DNA of 64,000 bases from Nocardia asteroides (GCF_021183625.1 NZ_CP089214.1:5208001-5272000), one strand, 5' to 3'; shown: positions 26,509 through 35,590, counted from the first letter of the stretch. Notes: generated by a model not told the origin, from the sequence alone. Translations and numbers: made by a program.

Positions 26509-27480
26509 TCAGGGGTGGTCGAGCACGGTGAAACCGCCGGGTGCGGCGGCGATGCCGCGGGTGCGGCCGTCGGTGACGGTGCCCTCGGCGCGCACGGACC
26601 GGCCGTCCCGGTGTGCGGCGAGGGCGCGTTCGTAGTCGGTCTCGGTGCGGAGCCGGACCGGGACGGTGCGGCGGCGTCCGGTGGCGGTGCCGTCCAGTTC
26701 GAGCACGCCGCGCACCCGGATCAGCCTGCGCTCGCCCTCTTCGTCGTCGAAGAGACCGGTGACCGGTCCGGAGACGACGGCGGTCGCGGATTCGGCGACG
26801 GTGGCGGCGGCGTGGATGCGCGCGCCCGCGCCGGCCGGGAAGGCGACCACCTCGTGCGGGCGCGGGTCCAGCGGCGACCATCGGAAGGCCAGCTCGAAGG
26901 CGCGGGCGCGCCCGGTTCCGGCCAGGTCGGCGACGGCGAGGCAGATCGGCTCCGGCACGCCGTCGGGGGCGGTGCCGGTGTCGGCTGCCCGCCGCACCGC
27001 GGTGCAGGTGCGCAGCAGCCGGAGCACGGTGCCGCGGCCGCCGTCGGCGGGGAGGACCAGGTCGACGCCGAAGAGTTCGTCGCCGACGGCGATCCGGGCG
27101 CGGTCGAGGAGGGTGTCGGCGGAGCCGTCGTCGCCGAGGGCCTCCCGTGCCGAGTGCGCGAGCAGGTCGCGCACGGCCTGCACCGCGCGCAGCCCGGCGG
27201 GCACTGATTCGGTGGGCTCGGAGCCGCGGTAGCCGATCACGTCGAAGCGGACCCGGCCCAGGTCGCGCCAGACCGCGGCGGGCGTCCGCCGCTCGGCGTC
27301 GGCGACGCAGCGCGTGAGCTCCCTGAGCCGGGCGGCGCTGTCGGGTAACTCGAGCGCGGACGGGATCAGCACGTCGAATTCGTCCCGGCTCCAGACCTCG
27401 GCGCCCCGCCACTGCCCGGTGCCGGTCCAGCCGGTGGCGCGCAGGTAGCCGGTGATGTCGCCGATCGGCGGGATGGGCAC
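26509..27480 (-). CDS. Unrecognised protein of the HerA/DUF4365 operon
   Basis: A 323-residue cytoplasmic protein without a known family. The N-terminal 130 residues are mixed alpha/beta with Trp-rich starts (YLRATGWTGTGQWRGAEVW). The C-terminal 180 residues are beta-rich, ending with VVSGPVTGLFDDEEGERRL and VPVRLRTETDYERALAAHRD followed by a GRSVRAEGTV strand, which has the feel of an OB-like or similar small barrel. No catalytic motif was found. The GTG at 27480 comes three bases after the DUF4365 stop. The coupling suggests that it is a structural or sensing subunit of the same system. Confidence 0.8.
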   Translation of the reverse strand: MPIPPIGDITGYLRATGWTGTGQWRGAEVWSRDEFDVLIPSALELPDSAARLRELTRCVADAERRTPAAVWRDLGRVRFDVIGYRGSEPTESVPAGLRAVQAVRDLLAHSAREALGDDGSADTLLDRARIAVGDELFGVDLVLPADGGRGTVLRLLRTCTAVRRAADTGTAPDGVPEPICLAVADLAGTGRARAFELAFRWSPLDPRPHEVVAFPAGAGARIHAAATVAESATAVVSGPVTGLFDDEEGERRLIRVRGVLELDGTATGRRRTVPVRLRTETDYERALAAHRDGRSVRAEGTVTDGRTRGIAAAPGGFTVLDHP

Positions 27481-27483
27481 CGG

Positions 27484-28026
27484 CTACCCCGCCGGTACCG
27501 CGGCGCTGCCGGTGACGAGGCCGCGCAGGCTCTCCACGGTCAACACGTTGCCCAGCGGAATCCGGACCCGGATGCTCTGCCTGGTGTCACCGACGGCGAG
27601 CGGCGGCTGCTCGCTCAGCGGCAGGTAATACCCGATAGTGCGGAGCAGCAGCCCCGCGCTGAGCACGGCGGCGTACTCACCGGTCGTCTTCGGCACGTGC
27701 ACGACGAACAGGTACCGGGGCACGATCGACCCGGCCCCGGCCAGCCGGTTGTACTGCGGCTTGCTCAGCCCGTCGAAGGCCAGTGTCCCGTTCCCGATCA
27801 ATGGCTTGCGCACGGTCTTGACCTGCACATCGATCCGCGGCGAGAACCCGCGCGGAGTGCGGCCCGGCAACTTCAGACACAGGTCGACCCCATCCAGATC
27901 CACATCGTCCTGCGCCCACAGCAACCCCGCCGCCGTGGCGAGCACCCGCACGTAGTCGGCACCGAACTTGCCCTGCTGGTTGTTCTGGTCGATCCCCTGT
28001 GCGCGGCTGGTGGCGAGCACCGGCAT
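27484..28026 (-). CDS. DUF4365 protein (PD-(D/E)XK nuclease-like), first gene of the operon
   Basis: A 180-residue protein matching the DUF4365 pattern: GKFGADYVRVLATAAGLL near 19-36, an Asp cluster DVDLDGVDLCLKL near 41-53, then RIDVQVKTVRKP with Q68-x-K70. These fit the D...(E/Q)xK core of PD-(D/E)XK nucleases, a fold to which DUF4365 is thought to belong and which recurs beside HerA-type ATPases in defence loci. The ATG at 28026 is preceded by gggagg very close by. It is the promoter-proximal gene of four, so nuclease activity would be the effector; no activity is shown. Confidence 0.82.
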   Translation of the reverse strand: MPVLATSRAQGIDQNNQQGKFGADYVRVLATAAGLLWAQDDVDLDGVDLCLKLPGRTPRGFSPRIDVQVKTVRKPLIGNGTLAFDGLSKPQYNRLAGAGSIVPRYLFVVHVPKTTGEYAAVLSAGLLLRTIGYYLPLSEQPPLAVGDTRQSIRVRIPLGNVLTVESLRGLVTGSAAVPAG

Positions 28027-28098
28027 CCCCTCCCGACGGTCCGTCGAGAGACGGTAGCGATGCCGGGACCGCCGCGGTGTCGGTCGAAAAGGGGACAG

Positions 28099-28977
28099 CT
28101 ATGCGACGACGTCCTCCAGCGCGGCGAACAGCTGCCGCTCGCGCTGCTCGTCGTAGGACTCGGGGGACGACCGCGCCTCGCGATCGCGATCGATGTACCC
28201 GCCGGTCGGGGCGGTGACCTTGCCGAGCAGCACCGCCGCCAGTTGTGCTCCCGCCGTGGTCATGTCGGTGGCGAGCGGGGTGCGGGCGAGGGCGGGGAGC
28301 GCGCGCCGGGCGACGAGGCGTTCGAAGGCTCCGGCGTTGCGGGCGAGTCCGGTACCGGGCACGAAACCCGGGTTGTAGGAGACGATGTCGACGCCGACGG
28401 GCAAGCGGCGGGCCCACTCGTGCACGAGGTACTGCACGGCGAGTTTGCTGGTCGAGTAGGCGGTGCGGCCCGCCGCGGTGCTCGCCGGGCTGCGGAAGGC
28501 GGCGGGGCGGGTCAATCTGGCCGGGTCCTGCCAGACCGGGGCCGGGACCAGCCCGAGGTTGTGCCTGAGATCCCCGAAGTGGGTGTCGCTACCGGTGAGC
28601 ACGATGCGCGCCGGGGCGGTGAAGCGCTTCTCCAGGAGCCGGAGCAGCAGGTGGTTGGCGAGCACGTTCACGGTGAAGGTGGCCTCGTAGCCGTCCTCGC
28701 CGGTGGTGGTCGCGTTCGTGTACTGGATGCCCGCGTTGCCCGCGAAGCCGTGCAGCGGGGGCAGGTCGCCGCTGTCGAGCAGGGCGGTGATCCGCTCGGC
28801 GGCGGTGCGGATGCTCGCGAGCGAGCGGAGGTCGGCGGGGATCGCCGTGGCGCGCGGGTCGACGGTGGCGGGGTCGCGGGCCAGGACCACGAGGCGCAGG
28901 TCGGGTTCGGTGAGCAGGTGTTCGGCGGCGATCCGGCCGATGCCGCCGGTCGCTCCGGTCATGACGAGGGTGTGCAT
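28099..28977 (-). CDS. SDR-family oxidoreductase (retinol dehydrogenase/POR-like)
   Basis: A 292-residue short-chain dehydrogenase of the longer type: TGATGGIGR cofactor motif at the N-terminus, GNAGIQYTNATTTGEDGYE, the catalytic Ser in VLTGSDTHFG, and Tyr-Lys in GRTAYSTSKLAVQYL. A C-terminal extension with GGYIDRDREARSSPE resembles protochlorophyllide-reductase-like SDRs. I start it at the ATG at 28977 (MHTLVMTGATGG) rather than at 29010. It lies between two conflict-type operons without an evident link to either. Confidence 0.88.
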   Translation of the reverse strand: MHTLVMTGATGGIGRIAAEHLLTEPDLRLVVLARDPATVDPRATAIPADLRSLASIRTAAERITALLDSGDLPPLHGFAGNAGIQYTNATTTGEDGYEATFTVNVLANHLLLRLLEKRFTAPARIVLTGSDTHFGDLRHNLGLVPAPVWQDPARLTRPAAFRSPASTAAGRTAYSTSKLAVQYLVHEWARRLPVGVDIVSYNPGFVPGTGLARNAGAFERLVARRALPALARTPLATDMTTAGAQLAAVLLGKVTAPTGGYIDRDREARSSPESYDEQRERQLFAALEDVVA

Positions 28978-29070
28978 GTGGCCAACCTTCGGCGCCCACC
29001 GGTCTCGCAACCAGGGCCCGGCGCAACGTACGGACCGCCGGTACCTAGGCTCGGCGCGACGCGCCCGGAA

Positions 29071-29087
29071 ATCGGCCTGCGGCCGAT
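29071..29087. terminator. Hairpin after the type VII toxin operon
   Basis: ATCGGCC and GGCCGAT with a 3-base loop form a perfect 7-base stem in the 181-base gap between the toxin operon and the SDR gene. A TAGGTA box on the minus strand nearby could belong to the SDR promoter. Confidence 0.4.
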
Positions 29088-29158
29088 CGCTCGGAGCTGG
29101 CGCCTACACCGGGTGGCCGCTTCAGCGGCATTGCCTATCAGGAGATTCCGACGCCCGG

Positions 29159-29590
29159 TCAGCGGGCATCGGTCCAGCCGTCGCGGTTTCTGCGTTCGAA
29201 GTAGGCATCATCGGCGGCCCGGATTTCCTCGTCCGAGAGTGATCGCCCGCGGTTATCGAGCGGTTGTCGCGCGTGCAGCCGTTGGATCTGGTCGTGAATA
29301 CGGGGGTCGGCCGTGTTGAGCAGCCGGTCGACTTTGCTTTTCGCATCGGCCCGCGCCCTACGGTGGCAGTCGAGCAGCGCGGCGGTGAGTTGGTTGCTAC
29401 TCGAGCGCATGGCGCCGGGGGCGATCCGGAGATCGGTGATGTCGCCGCCGGCGTCGACCTCGACGAGGACACCACGCCCGTCGCCCCGACCGCGCACGGC
29501 GGCGACGGCATCAGCCAGTCGGTCACCACTGCGACGGATCTCGGCGAGTTCCCGCTCGAGTCGGCGTTCCCATTCCTGCATATCGGTCAC
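29159..29590 (-). CDS. YbaB/EbfC-like protein of the type VII toxin operon
   Basis: A 143-residue protein. Residues 1-85 follow the YbaB/EbfC nucleoid-protein pattern as found near actinobacterial secretion genes: an N-terminal amphipathic helix (WERRLERELAEIRRSGDRLA), then GVLVEVDAGGDITDLRIAPGA and a C-terminal helix. The last 50 residues are charged. The GTG at 29590 was chosen for its gaagg ribosome site; the ATG at 29581 is an alternative. Such genes often follow WXG100 toxin genes; the role there is unknown (immunity, chaperone or DNA binding). Confidence 0.75.
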   Translation of the reverse strand: MTDMQEWERRLERELAEIRRSGDRLADAVAAVRGRGDGRGVLVEVDAGGDITDLRIAPGAMRSSSNQLTAALLDCHRRARADAKSKVDRLLNTADPRIHDQIQRLHARQPLDNRGRSLSDEEIRAADDAYFERRNRDGWTDAR

Positions 29591-29649
29591 CGCTGCGCAC
29601 CTTCCCCACCTGAACTGAACCGACCGAGTTCGAATCCATTCGCACGCAG

Positions 29650-29913
29650 TCATTCCCGACGCTGGATCACGGTACCGACGGTGACGATGGAACGCAGGTC
29701 GGAATCCAAGACGATCGTCGTCAGCCCGGGTCGGCTGTGCAGTTCGATCGATTTGATCGTCGTGATCGTCGACAGGTCGCCGTTCTGGATAGCCACTCGA
29801 TCGCCGATATTGACCGGCTCGCCCGAGAGCACGCCGGTAACGAACATCCATCCGGCCCGGCTCGGAAGAACATCGACCCGCTCGACGACCAGTCGCGAAA
29901 GCTCTTCGGTCAT
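29650..29913 (-). CDS. Small beta-rich protein, candidate immunity or accessory factor
   Basis: An 87-residue protein that reads as almost all beta strand (GWMFVTGVLSGEPVNIGDRV, then IKSIELHSRPGLTTIVL), similar in style to the barrel of EF-Tu domain 2. I do not recognise a family. Its ATG overlaps the toxin stop by four bases, the usual position of an immunity gene, so it is a candidate to neutralise the toxin. This is inferred from position only. Confidence 0.7.
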   Translation of the reverse strand: MTEELSRLVVERVDVLPSRAGWMFVTGVLSGEPVNIGDRVAIQNGDLSTITTIKSIELHSRPGLTTIVLDSDLRSIVTVGTVIQRRE

Positions 29914-31301
29914 GGTGTGTTCCTCCGCCAGGTCTCGACGAACGCATCCTCGGCCGCGTATGCCTCGTCCTCCAGGCCGCTTGTCATCGAATTGATCTTG
30001 CCCTCCGCGTATTGACGGACATGCACATTCTCATGGGCCAGCGTACGTACCAATGTCTCCGGATCCTGAAAGGATGCCGGTCCCAGCTGCACTCCCTGGG
30101 AGTCGGTCCTCGCTATAGCGCACTGGAAGTCGAGGTAGGAGATCGTATCGGCGTCGTCGAGGATCTCGATCTTCGCGCCGCGAAGGTCGATACCCGCCAA
30201 TCGGGCGTATTCCTCGATCGTCTCCATAGTTCTGGGAAGACCGATATCGCCGTCCAACACTTCACGATTGGTCAACGCTCCGCCACGCGAGAACAGGGCG
30301 TTGGGGCCGCTGCGACCGAGGAACTTCGCCCGGGCTGCCTGTACCCACGACCGAACCTTGTCGACAAGCGGTTTCAATCGTTCGACGAGTGGCCTGACGA
30401 CATCGGTGACGATCCTGGCTACCCGTGCCGCGAGCTCGCCGATGATCGTGGCGATCCGGCGGGCCTTGGCGGCTGTGCGGACGGCCAGCGCGGTGTTGCC
30501 GACCCATTCCGAAACTGTCGCCGTGACCGGTGCCAATGCCAAGAAGACCGCTTCCGCGGCGACAGTTTCGACGGCGATGTCTCTGAGTTCTTCGAGGATC
30601 CGAGAATGAGCGTCATCGAGATAGTGCGCGTACTCACCGCATGCGTCGCCCAGCGCCTGACAGGAGTCGGCCAACTCGTTCAGATCGGTTTGACGAGTGG
30701 TGCAGGTCTGTACCCCGATCTCGATCTCGGCGGACTGCTGATTTCTCAGCAGATCGACTGCGCTCGGGACCGTGCCGGCCACCGTCCGGAAATCCGACGA
30801 GGCCGTGTGCCACGCAGTCTTCGCGGAATTCAATTGGTCCTGATGCCCGTTGGGCCACGCCCACCCGACCAGATCCTTGATGAGCGACCACCCGAACGGC
30901 TCCGGCATACCGTCCCCCGCCGCCGAAGCCGCGGTCTCGGGCAGGCACGGGTCCACCGACAGCGACGGTGCCGGAGGATCCGGCAGTGCTCGAAGGCTGG
31001 CGGTCGCCTCGGCGACCTGATGGTTGTAGGCACCGACCACGATCAGGTCTCTGGTCTGCCCACACGCGGTGGTCAGATTCGACGAGGTCGACAGCGCGAG
31101 CTGGGCGGCTTCGTCGTAGCCTGCCGCCCACTGCTCACCGACGCTGTCGCTGCCTGCCATCCCCTGGTGTGCCGTCAGCACCCTGAACAATCCGGAGTGG
31201 GTGGTCATACAATCGGCGGATATCTGGCCGAATACTTCCCCGGCGGAGGTGTATTCGTCCGCCCGGCACACGATGATCGGCACCGTGGGCGTCGGGGTCA
31301 C
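29910..31301 (-). CDS. Type VII secreted toxin-like protein with C-terminal HExxH metallopeptidase domain
   Basis: A 463-residue protein. Residues 1-240 are long helices like ESX-secreted N-terminal domains. A more hydrophobic stretch follows (VETVAAEAVFLALAPVTA near 244-261), then a helical linker near 280-330. The last 120 residues form a separate domain, from NREVLDGDIGLPRTM to the end, with TLAHENVHVRQYAEG at about 420-434. H423, E424 and H427 give a zinc HExxH motif, and EDEAYAAED downstream could give the third ligand. This is the plan of a polymorphic toxin with a peptidase warhead. The GTG at 31301 overlaps the WXG100 gene as GTGA; the GTG at 31310 is an alternative. Confidence 0.8.
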   Translation of the reverse strand: MTPTPTVPIIVCRADEYTSAGEVFGQISADCMTTHSGLFRVLTAHQGMAGSDSVGEQWAAGYDEAAQLALSTSSNLTTACGQTRDLIVVGAYNHQVAEATASLRALPDPPAPSLSVDPCLPETAASAAGDGMPEPFGWSLIKDLVGWAWPNGHQDQLNSAKTAWHTASSDFRTVAGTVPSAVDLLRNQQSAEIEIGVQTCTTRQTDLNELADSCQALGDACGEYAHYLDDAHSRILEELRDIAVETVAAEAVFLALAPVTATVSEWVGNTALAVRTAAKARRIATIIGELAARVARIVTDVVRPLVERLKPLVDKVRSWVQAARAKFLGRSGPNALFSRGGALTNREVLDGDIGLPRTMETIEEYARLAGIDLRGAKIEILDDADTISYLDFQCAIARTDSQGVQLGPASFQDPETLVRTLAHENVHVRQYAEGKINSMTSGLEDEAYAAEDAFVETWRRNTP

Positions 31302-31597
31302 TGCGGCCACATCTCCACGTTGGTCTGGACCGCGGTGGTGTAACTCGTATGCGCGCGGCGGGCTACCGCACGCAATTCATCGAGGTTCTCCCGCATCTCC
31401 TCGGCCCCGGCCAGCCACCGATCATGCACGTCACGTTGTGCCTGTGCGGCTGGGCTCGACCACGACAGATGTAGCTCGGCAACCTTGGCGTCGACCTCCT
31501 GCAGCCACCCCTCGACCTCGGTGCCGAAGGCGGCCATCGTGGTGATCGCTTCATCGAGTTGTGTGAGATTCACCCGATAGCTGTTGTCGCCCGACAT
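31298..31597 (-). CDS. WXG100-family protein
   Basis: A 99-residue helical-hairpin protein. The turn is HLSWSSPAA with W46-S-S48, a common variant of WxG; flanking helices are LTQLDEAITTMAAFGTEV and EEMRENLDELRAVARR. It would pair with the neighbouring WXG100 protein and accompany the toxin through an ESX/type VII secretion system, which is not encoded in this window. It ends overlapping the toxin start. Confidence 0.87.
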   Translation of the reverse strand: MSGDNSYRVNLTQLDEAITTMAAFGTEVEGWLQEVDAKVAELHLSWSSPAAQAQRDVHDRWLAGAEEMRENLDELRAVARRAHTSYTTAVQTNVEMWPQ

Positions 31598-31600
31598 CCC

Positions 31601-31912
31601 CTACGCCTGCTCGCCGGCGCGATTGATCGCGTCACTGCTGGCGGAGTCGCGTGCTTCGTACTCGTCGGCCGCGACCAGTAGCTTCGTCGCGGACACCTCG
31701 AGGGCCGCGACGACCTCAGCGGCACCCTGCTTCCACTCCACCCACGACTCGTCGTAGACCGACGCAGCAATTCCCTGCCAACCATCCAACAACAATTCCC
31801 GCCCCACCGTCGCATCCAAGATCTGCAGCCTGTCCCTGATGACCTGGGCCCTCTCGGAGATGAACCGCGCCGCAGCACGCAGCTGGCCCACCTCGACCCG
31901 CAACTCGAACAT
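31601..31912 (-). CDS. WXG100-family protein with secretion motif
   Basis: A 103-residue helical-hairpin protein with the turn DGWQGIAA (W45-Q-G47) and, after the second helix, YEARD at 85-89, a YxxxD type VII export signal. The ATG at 31912 follows a strong aagggggg ribosome site and replaces an upstream GTG. It is the first gene of the five-gene operon (WXG100, WXG100, toxin, small protein, YbaB-like). Confidence 0.85.
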   Translation of the reverse strand: MFELRVEVGQLRAAARFISERAQVIRDRLQILDATVGRELLLDGWQGIAASVYDESWVEWKQGAAEVVAALEVSATKLLVAADEYEARDSASSDAINRAGEQA

Positions 31913-32045
31913 GCCGCCCCCCTTGCGCAGTTCCCCCACTCATCATAAGACAGCCTCCGACACCGCTCGTCTGCCGATCCGGCCGGTCTTGGCAGCTATC
32001 GGTGGTACCCAGGCGTTCGCCCGAGGGCAGGCCAGAATGGGAGCC

Positions 32046-32891
32046 ATGTCCTTCGGCCCACTGCTACACGCTTGGCGCGACCGGCTCGACCCGGCCGACG
32101 CCGGGCTGCCCGCGGGCAGGCGCCGGGCGCCGGGACTCAGGCGCGAGGAGCTTGCGCAGCTGGCGGGTATTTCGGTCGACTACGTGCTGCGGCTGGAGCA
32201 GGGGCGCGCGACCCGTCCGTCAGCGCAGGTGGTCGGGGCTCTGGCCCGCGCACTGCAACTCTCCCGCGCCGAGCGCGACGAACTCTTCCGCGCCGCCGGG
32301 CTGCTCCCGCCGCGCGACGGGACGATCGGCACCCACGTCCCGGCGGGGGTGCAGCGACTGGTCGCCCGGTTGGGCGACGTGCCGATCGGCGTCTTCACCG
32401 CCGCGTGGGACCTCGTCTCCTGGAACCCGCACTGGTCCGCATTGCACGGCGACCCCGCCCAGCTGCCGCCCGCCGAACGCAACCTGGCTCGGCTCCTCTT
32501 CGGCCCGTACGCGGCCGCCCTGCATCCCATGCGCTCCGAGCGCGGAACGGACGCCTTCGCCGCATCGATCGTGGCCGACCTCGGGGACGCCGCCGCCCGG
32601 TACCCGACCGACCCGCACCTCACCGGCCTGGTCCGCGACCTGCGCGCGGAATCGGCCGAGTTCGCCCGGCTCTGGGCGGCCCCGACCCCGCCGCAGCCGC
32701 ACGCCAGCGAGCGCAAGACCATCACGCATCCCGAGGTCGGCGAGATCACCATGGACTGCGATGTGCTGCTGGTGCCCGGCGCCGACCTGCGACTGGTCAC
32801 CTACACCGCGGCGGCGGGCTCGCCGGATGCGGGGAAACTCGAGCTGCTCCGTGTCACCGGTGGGCATACGGGCACCCCGCGCCGGGGCTAG
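32046..32891 (+). CDS. XRE-family regulator with MmyB-like ligand domain
   Basis: A 281-residue regulator. The N-terminus is a helix-turn-helix (GLRREELAQLAGISVDYVLR, LEQGRATRPSAQVVGALARA). The rest matches the MmyB-like PAS-fold domain: PIGVFTAAWDLVSWNPHWSAL, NLARLLFG, and a C-terminal ERKTITHPEVGEITMDCDVL. It lies nine bases before an efflux pump gene on the same strand and probably controls it. An ATG at 32037 is also possible. Confidence 0.9.
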   Translation: MSFGPLLHAWRDRLDPADAGLPAGRRRAPGLRREELAQLAGISVDYVLRLEQGRATRPSAQVVGALARALQLSRAERDELFRAAGLLPPRDGTIGTHVPAGVQRLVARLGDVPIGVFTAAWDLVSWNPHWSALHGDPAQLPPAERNLARLLFGPYAAALHPMRSERGTDAFAASIVADLGDAAARYPTDPHLTGLVRDLRAESAEFARLWAAPTPPQPHASERKTITHPEVGEITMDCDVLLVPGADLRLVTYTAAAGSPDAGKLELLRVTGGHTGTPRRG

Positions 32892-32900
32892 GTTGGGCGG

Positions 32901-34391
32901 GTGGCAACCCCCGAGCTTCCCCGGCTGGCCTCGACCCCCGGCCGCTGGATCGTGCTCGCGACCGTGCTCGGCTCGTCGGTCGCCTCGCTGGACGCGACCG
33001 TCGTCAATATCGCGCTGCCGCGGATCGGCGAATCGCTGGATACCGATGTCGCCGGGTTGCAGTGGACGTTGAACGGCTACACGCTGACGCTGGCCTCGTT
33101 CATCCTGCTCGGCGGCTCGCTCGGGGACCGGCTCGGCAGGCGCCGGGTCTTCGTGTGGGGCGCGATCGCCTTCGGCATCACCTCGGTGCTCTGCGGCGCC
33201 GCGACCAGTATCGAGATGCTGGTGGCGGCGCGGATCCTGCAGGGCGTCGCGGGCGCCATGCTGACCCCGGGCAGCCTGGCGCTGATCTCGGCCTCGCTGG
33301 ACCGCAGGGACCAGGGCGCGGCGATCGGGCTGTGGTCCGGGTTCGCCGGGGTCGCGGGGGCGCTCGGGCCGTTCCTCGGCGGCTGGCTGATCGACTTCGC
33401 GGGCTGGCGTTCGCTGTTCTTCCTGAACGTGCCGCTCACCCTGGTCGTGGTGCTGGTCGCGCGCAAACACGTGCCGGAGAGCCGCGATCCGGACGCCCCC
33501 GCCCGGCTGGACATCCCCGGCGCCTTCGTGATCGCGCTCGCGCTCGGCGCGCTGACCTTCGGGCTGATCGAGACCCAGCCGCTGCTGCTGGTCGCCGGGG
33601 TCGCGTTGCTCGCGGCGTTCGTGGTGATCGAGCTGCGCAGCGACCATCCGCTGGTGCCGCCACGGCTTTTCAACTCCCGGGTGTTCACCGCGGCCAACCT
33701 GGTGACGCTCGCGGTCTACGCCGCGCTCGGCGGCGTCTTCTTCCTGCTGGTGCTGCAGCTGCAGCTGGTCGCCGGGTACTCGCCGCTGCTCTCCGGCGCG
33801 GCGACGGTGCCGATCACGCTGATCATGCTGGCGCTCTCCGCACCGGCCGGACGCTGGGCGCAGCGCAACGGCGCGCGGCTGCCGATGACGGCGGGGCCGC
33901 TGCTCGCGGCCGCGGGGCTGCTGCTGCTCATGCGGATCGGCCCGGACAGCCCGTACCTGCGTGACGTGCTGCCCGGCGTGCTGGTCTTCGGGCTCGGGCT
34001 GGCGGCGCTGGTCGCGCCGCTCACCGGGGCGGTGCTCGGCGCGGTGCCCGCGGGGGAGGCGGGGATCGCCTCAGGGGTGAACAACGCGGTGGCGCGCACC
34101 GCGCAGCTGCTCGCGGTGGCGGCGCTGCCCGGGCTGGCCGGGCTCTCGAACGCGCTGGACGACCCGGTCGCGTTCGACCAGGGGTTCGGCCGGGCCATGG
34201 CGATCTGCGCCGGGCTGCTGGTCACCGGTTCGCTGCTGGCCGCCGTGCTGCTCCGGCCCAGGCACACCGCGAACCTGGACGGCGTCGATTGCATGCCGCA
34301 GTGCGCCGCCGCCACCGGACCGGCGCTGGCACCGGCCCGGAGCGGCGCCGATCGCCCGCCGGACGACCCGGGCGACGCTCAGCCCAGGTAG
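32901..34391 (+). CDS. DHA2-family MFS efflux transporter
   Basis: A 496-residue drug efflux permease of the 14-helix family. Seen: [19 protein letters not shown] in helix 1, [14 protein letters not shown] (motif A) and [19 protein letters not shown] (motif C and the loop beyond). The C-terminal tail carries DCMPQCAA, two cysteines of unknown role. The start is the GTG at 32901. Its last 13 bases overlap the convergent P450 gene, so transcripts collide there. Confidence 0.92.
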   Translation: MATPELPRLASTPGRWIVLATVLGSSVASLDATVVNIALPRIGESLDTDVAGLQWTLNGYTLTLASFILLGGSLGDRLGRRRVFVWGAIAFGITSVLCGAATSIEMLVAARILQGVAGAMLTPGSLALISASLDRRDQGAAIGLWSGFAGVAGALGPFLGGWLIDFAGWRSLFFLNVPLTLVVVLVARKHVPESRDPDAPARLDIPGAFVIALALGALTFGLIETQPLLLVAGVALLAAFVVIELRSDHPLVPPRLFNSRVFTAANLVTLAVYAALGGVFFLLVLQLQLVAGYSPLLSGAATVPITLIMLALSAPAGRWAQRNGARLPMTAGPLLAAAGLLLLMRIGPDSPYLRDVLPGVLVFGLGLAALVAPLTGAVLGAVPAGEAGIASGVNNAVARTAQLLAVAALPGLAGLSNALDDPVAFDQGFGRAMAICAGLLVTGSLLAAVLLRPRHTANLDGVDCMPQCAAATGPALAPARSGADRPPDDPGDAQPR

Positions 34392-35590
34392 ACCGGAAGC
34401 CGCTGGTGCCCGTTGGAGACGAAGCTGCCCATCGGCACCAGCTCCGCCGGGTCCACCGCGAAGCGCAGCTCGGGGAACCGCTCGAACAGCGCGGGCAGCG
34501 CGATCGACGCCTCCAGCCTGGCCAGCGGCGCGCCGATGCAGTGGTGCGCGCCGTGCCCGAAGGAGAGGTGCTCCTTGTTCGCCCGGTGCACGTCGAAGCG
34601 GGCCGCGGTGGCGCCGTGGATCTTCGGGTCCCGGCCCGCGCCCGCGTAGGAGGCGAGGATCGCGTCGCCCTGCCGGATCGTGGTGCCGTCGACCTCGATG
34701 TCGGAGACCGCGTAGCGCAGCGGCAGGTGCGCGACCGGGGCCTGCCAGCGCAGCGCCTCCTCGACCACCTCCGACCACGGCACCCGCCCGGCCAGCACCT
34801 CGGCCTTCTGCTCGGGGTGCGTGAGCAGCGCGGTGATCGCCTGGTCCAGCAGGTTCACCGTGGTCTCGTGGCCGGCGTTGATCACCAGCATGAGGGTGTC
34901 GACGAGCTCCTTCTCGGAGAGCCGGGAGCCGTCGTCGGCCCTGGTCGAGATGAGCACGCTGGTCACGTCGTCGCCGGGGTGTTCGGTCCGGTACGCGACG
35001 AGCTGGGCGACCAGGCCGTACATCTCGATGTAGTTGGCCTGCGCGGCCTCCGGGCCGAGCGAAGTGTCGAAGAAGCCGTCCACGCACTTGTGCAGCGGCC
35101 CGCCGAGCTCGGCGGGGACGCCGAGGATCTCGGTGATCACCGAGATCGGCACCGGGTAGGCGAAACTCGGCCGCAGGTCGGCGATCTCGCCCGTCGGGGT
35201 GGCCGCGAGCCGGTCCAGCAGCTCGGTGGTGATCTCGACGACGCGCTCGCGCATGCCGGTGCTGCGCCGGTGCGTGAAGGCGGGCGAGACCAGCGTGCGC
35301 AGCCGCCGGTGCTCGCTGCCGTAGGCGGTGAACATGTTCTCCGCGGCCACCCACGGGTGCAGCGGCCAGGACTCGTCGATCGCGCCCTCGCGGAACGCCG
35401 TCCAGTGCTGCCTCGGGTCCTTGGAGACCCGCGGGTCGGCGAGCAGGCTCTTCAGCGCCGCCGCGTCGGTGACCGACCAGGCGGGCACGCCGCCGGGCAG
35501 CAGCACCGGCGCGACCGCGCCGCCCGCCCGGATCCGCTCCGACTCGCCCTGGATATCCGCGCCGGTCAGGTCGAGCGCGATCGCGTTCAT
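34379..35590 (-). CDS. Cytochrome P450 (CYP154-like member of a P450 pair)
   Basis: Haem monooxygenase of 403 residues. It has the I-helix oxygen-binding motif AGHETT at 239-244, ExxR at 278-281 (EALR) and the haem loop [10 protein letters not shown] with Cys351. The region SKDPRQHW and [19 protein letters not shown] is typical of the bacterial CYP154-type clade. It starts 16 bases after the stop of a second P450 gene. In Streptomyces such pairs (CYP154/CYP157) sit at the end of conservon operons, but no conservon GTPase or kinase genes are here. Redox partners are not encoded nearby. Confidence 0.92.
   Translation of the reverse strand: MNAIALDLTGADIQGESERIRAGGAVAPVLLPGGVPAWSVTDAAALKSLLADPRVSKDPRQHWTAFREGAIDESWPLHPWVAAENMFTAYGSEHRRLRTLVSPAFTHRRSTGMRERVVEITTELLDRLAATPTGEIADLRPSFAYPVPISVITEILGVPAELGGPLHKCVDGFFDTSLGPEAAQANYIEMYGLVAQLVAYRTEHPGDDVTSVLISTRADDGSRLSEKELVDTLMLVINAGHETTVNLLDQAITALLTHPEQKAEVLAGRVPWSEVVEEALRWQAPVAHLPLRYAVSDIEVDGTTIRQGDAILASYAGAGRDPKIHGATAARFDVHRANKEHLSFGHGAHHCIGAPLARLEASIALPALFERFPELRFAVDPAELVPMGSFVSNGHQRLPVYLG

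Noticed and set aside
22578-32045. Mobile element carrying the defence and toxin operons
   Set aside because: No transposase, integrase, tRNA end or direct repeats were found at the borders, and base composition does not differ clearly.
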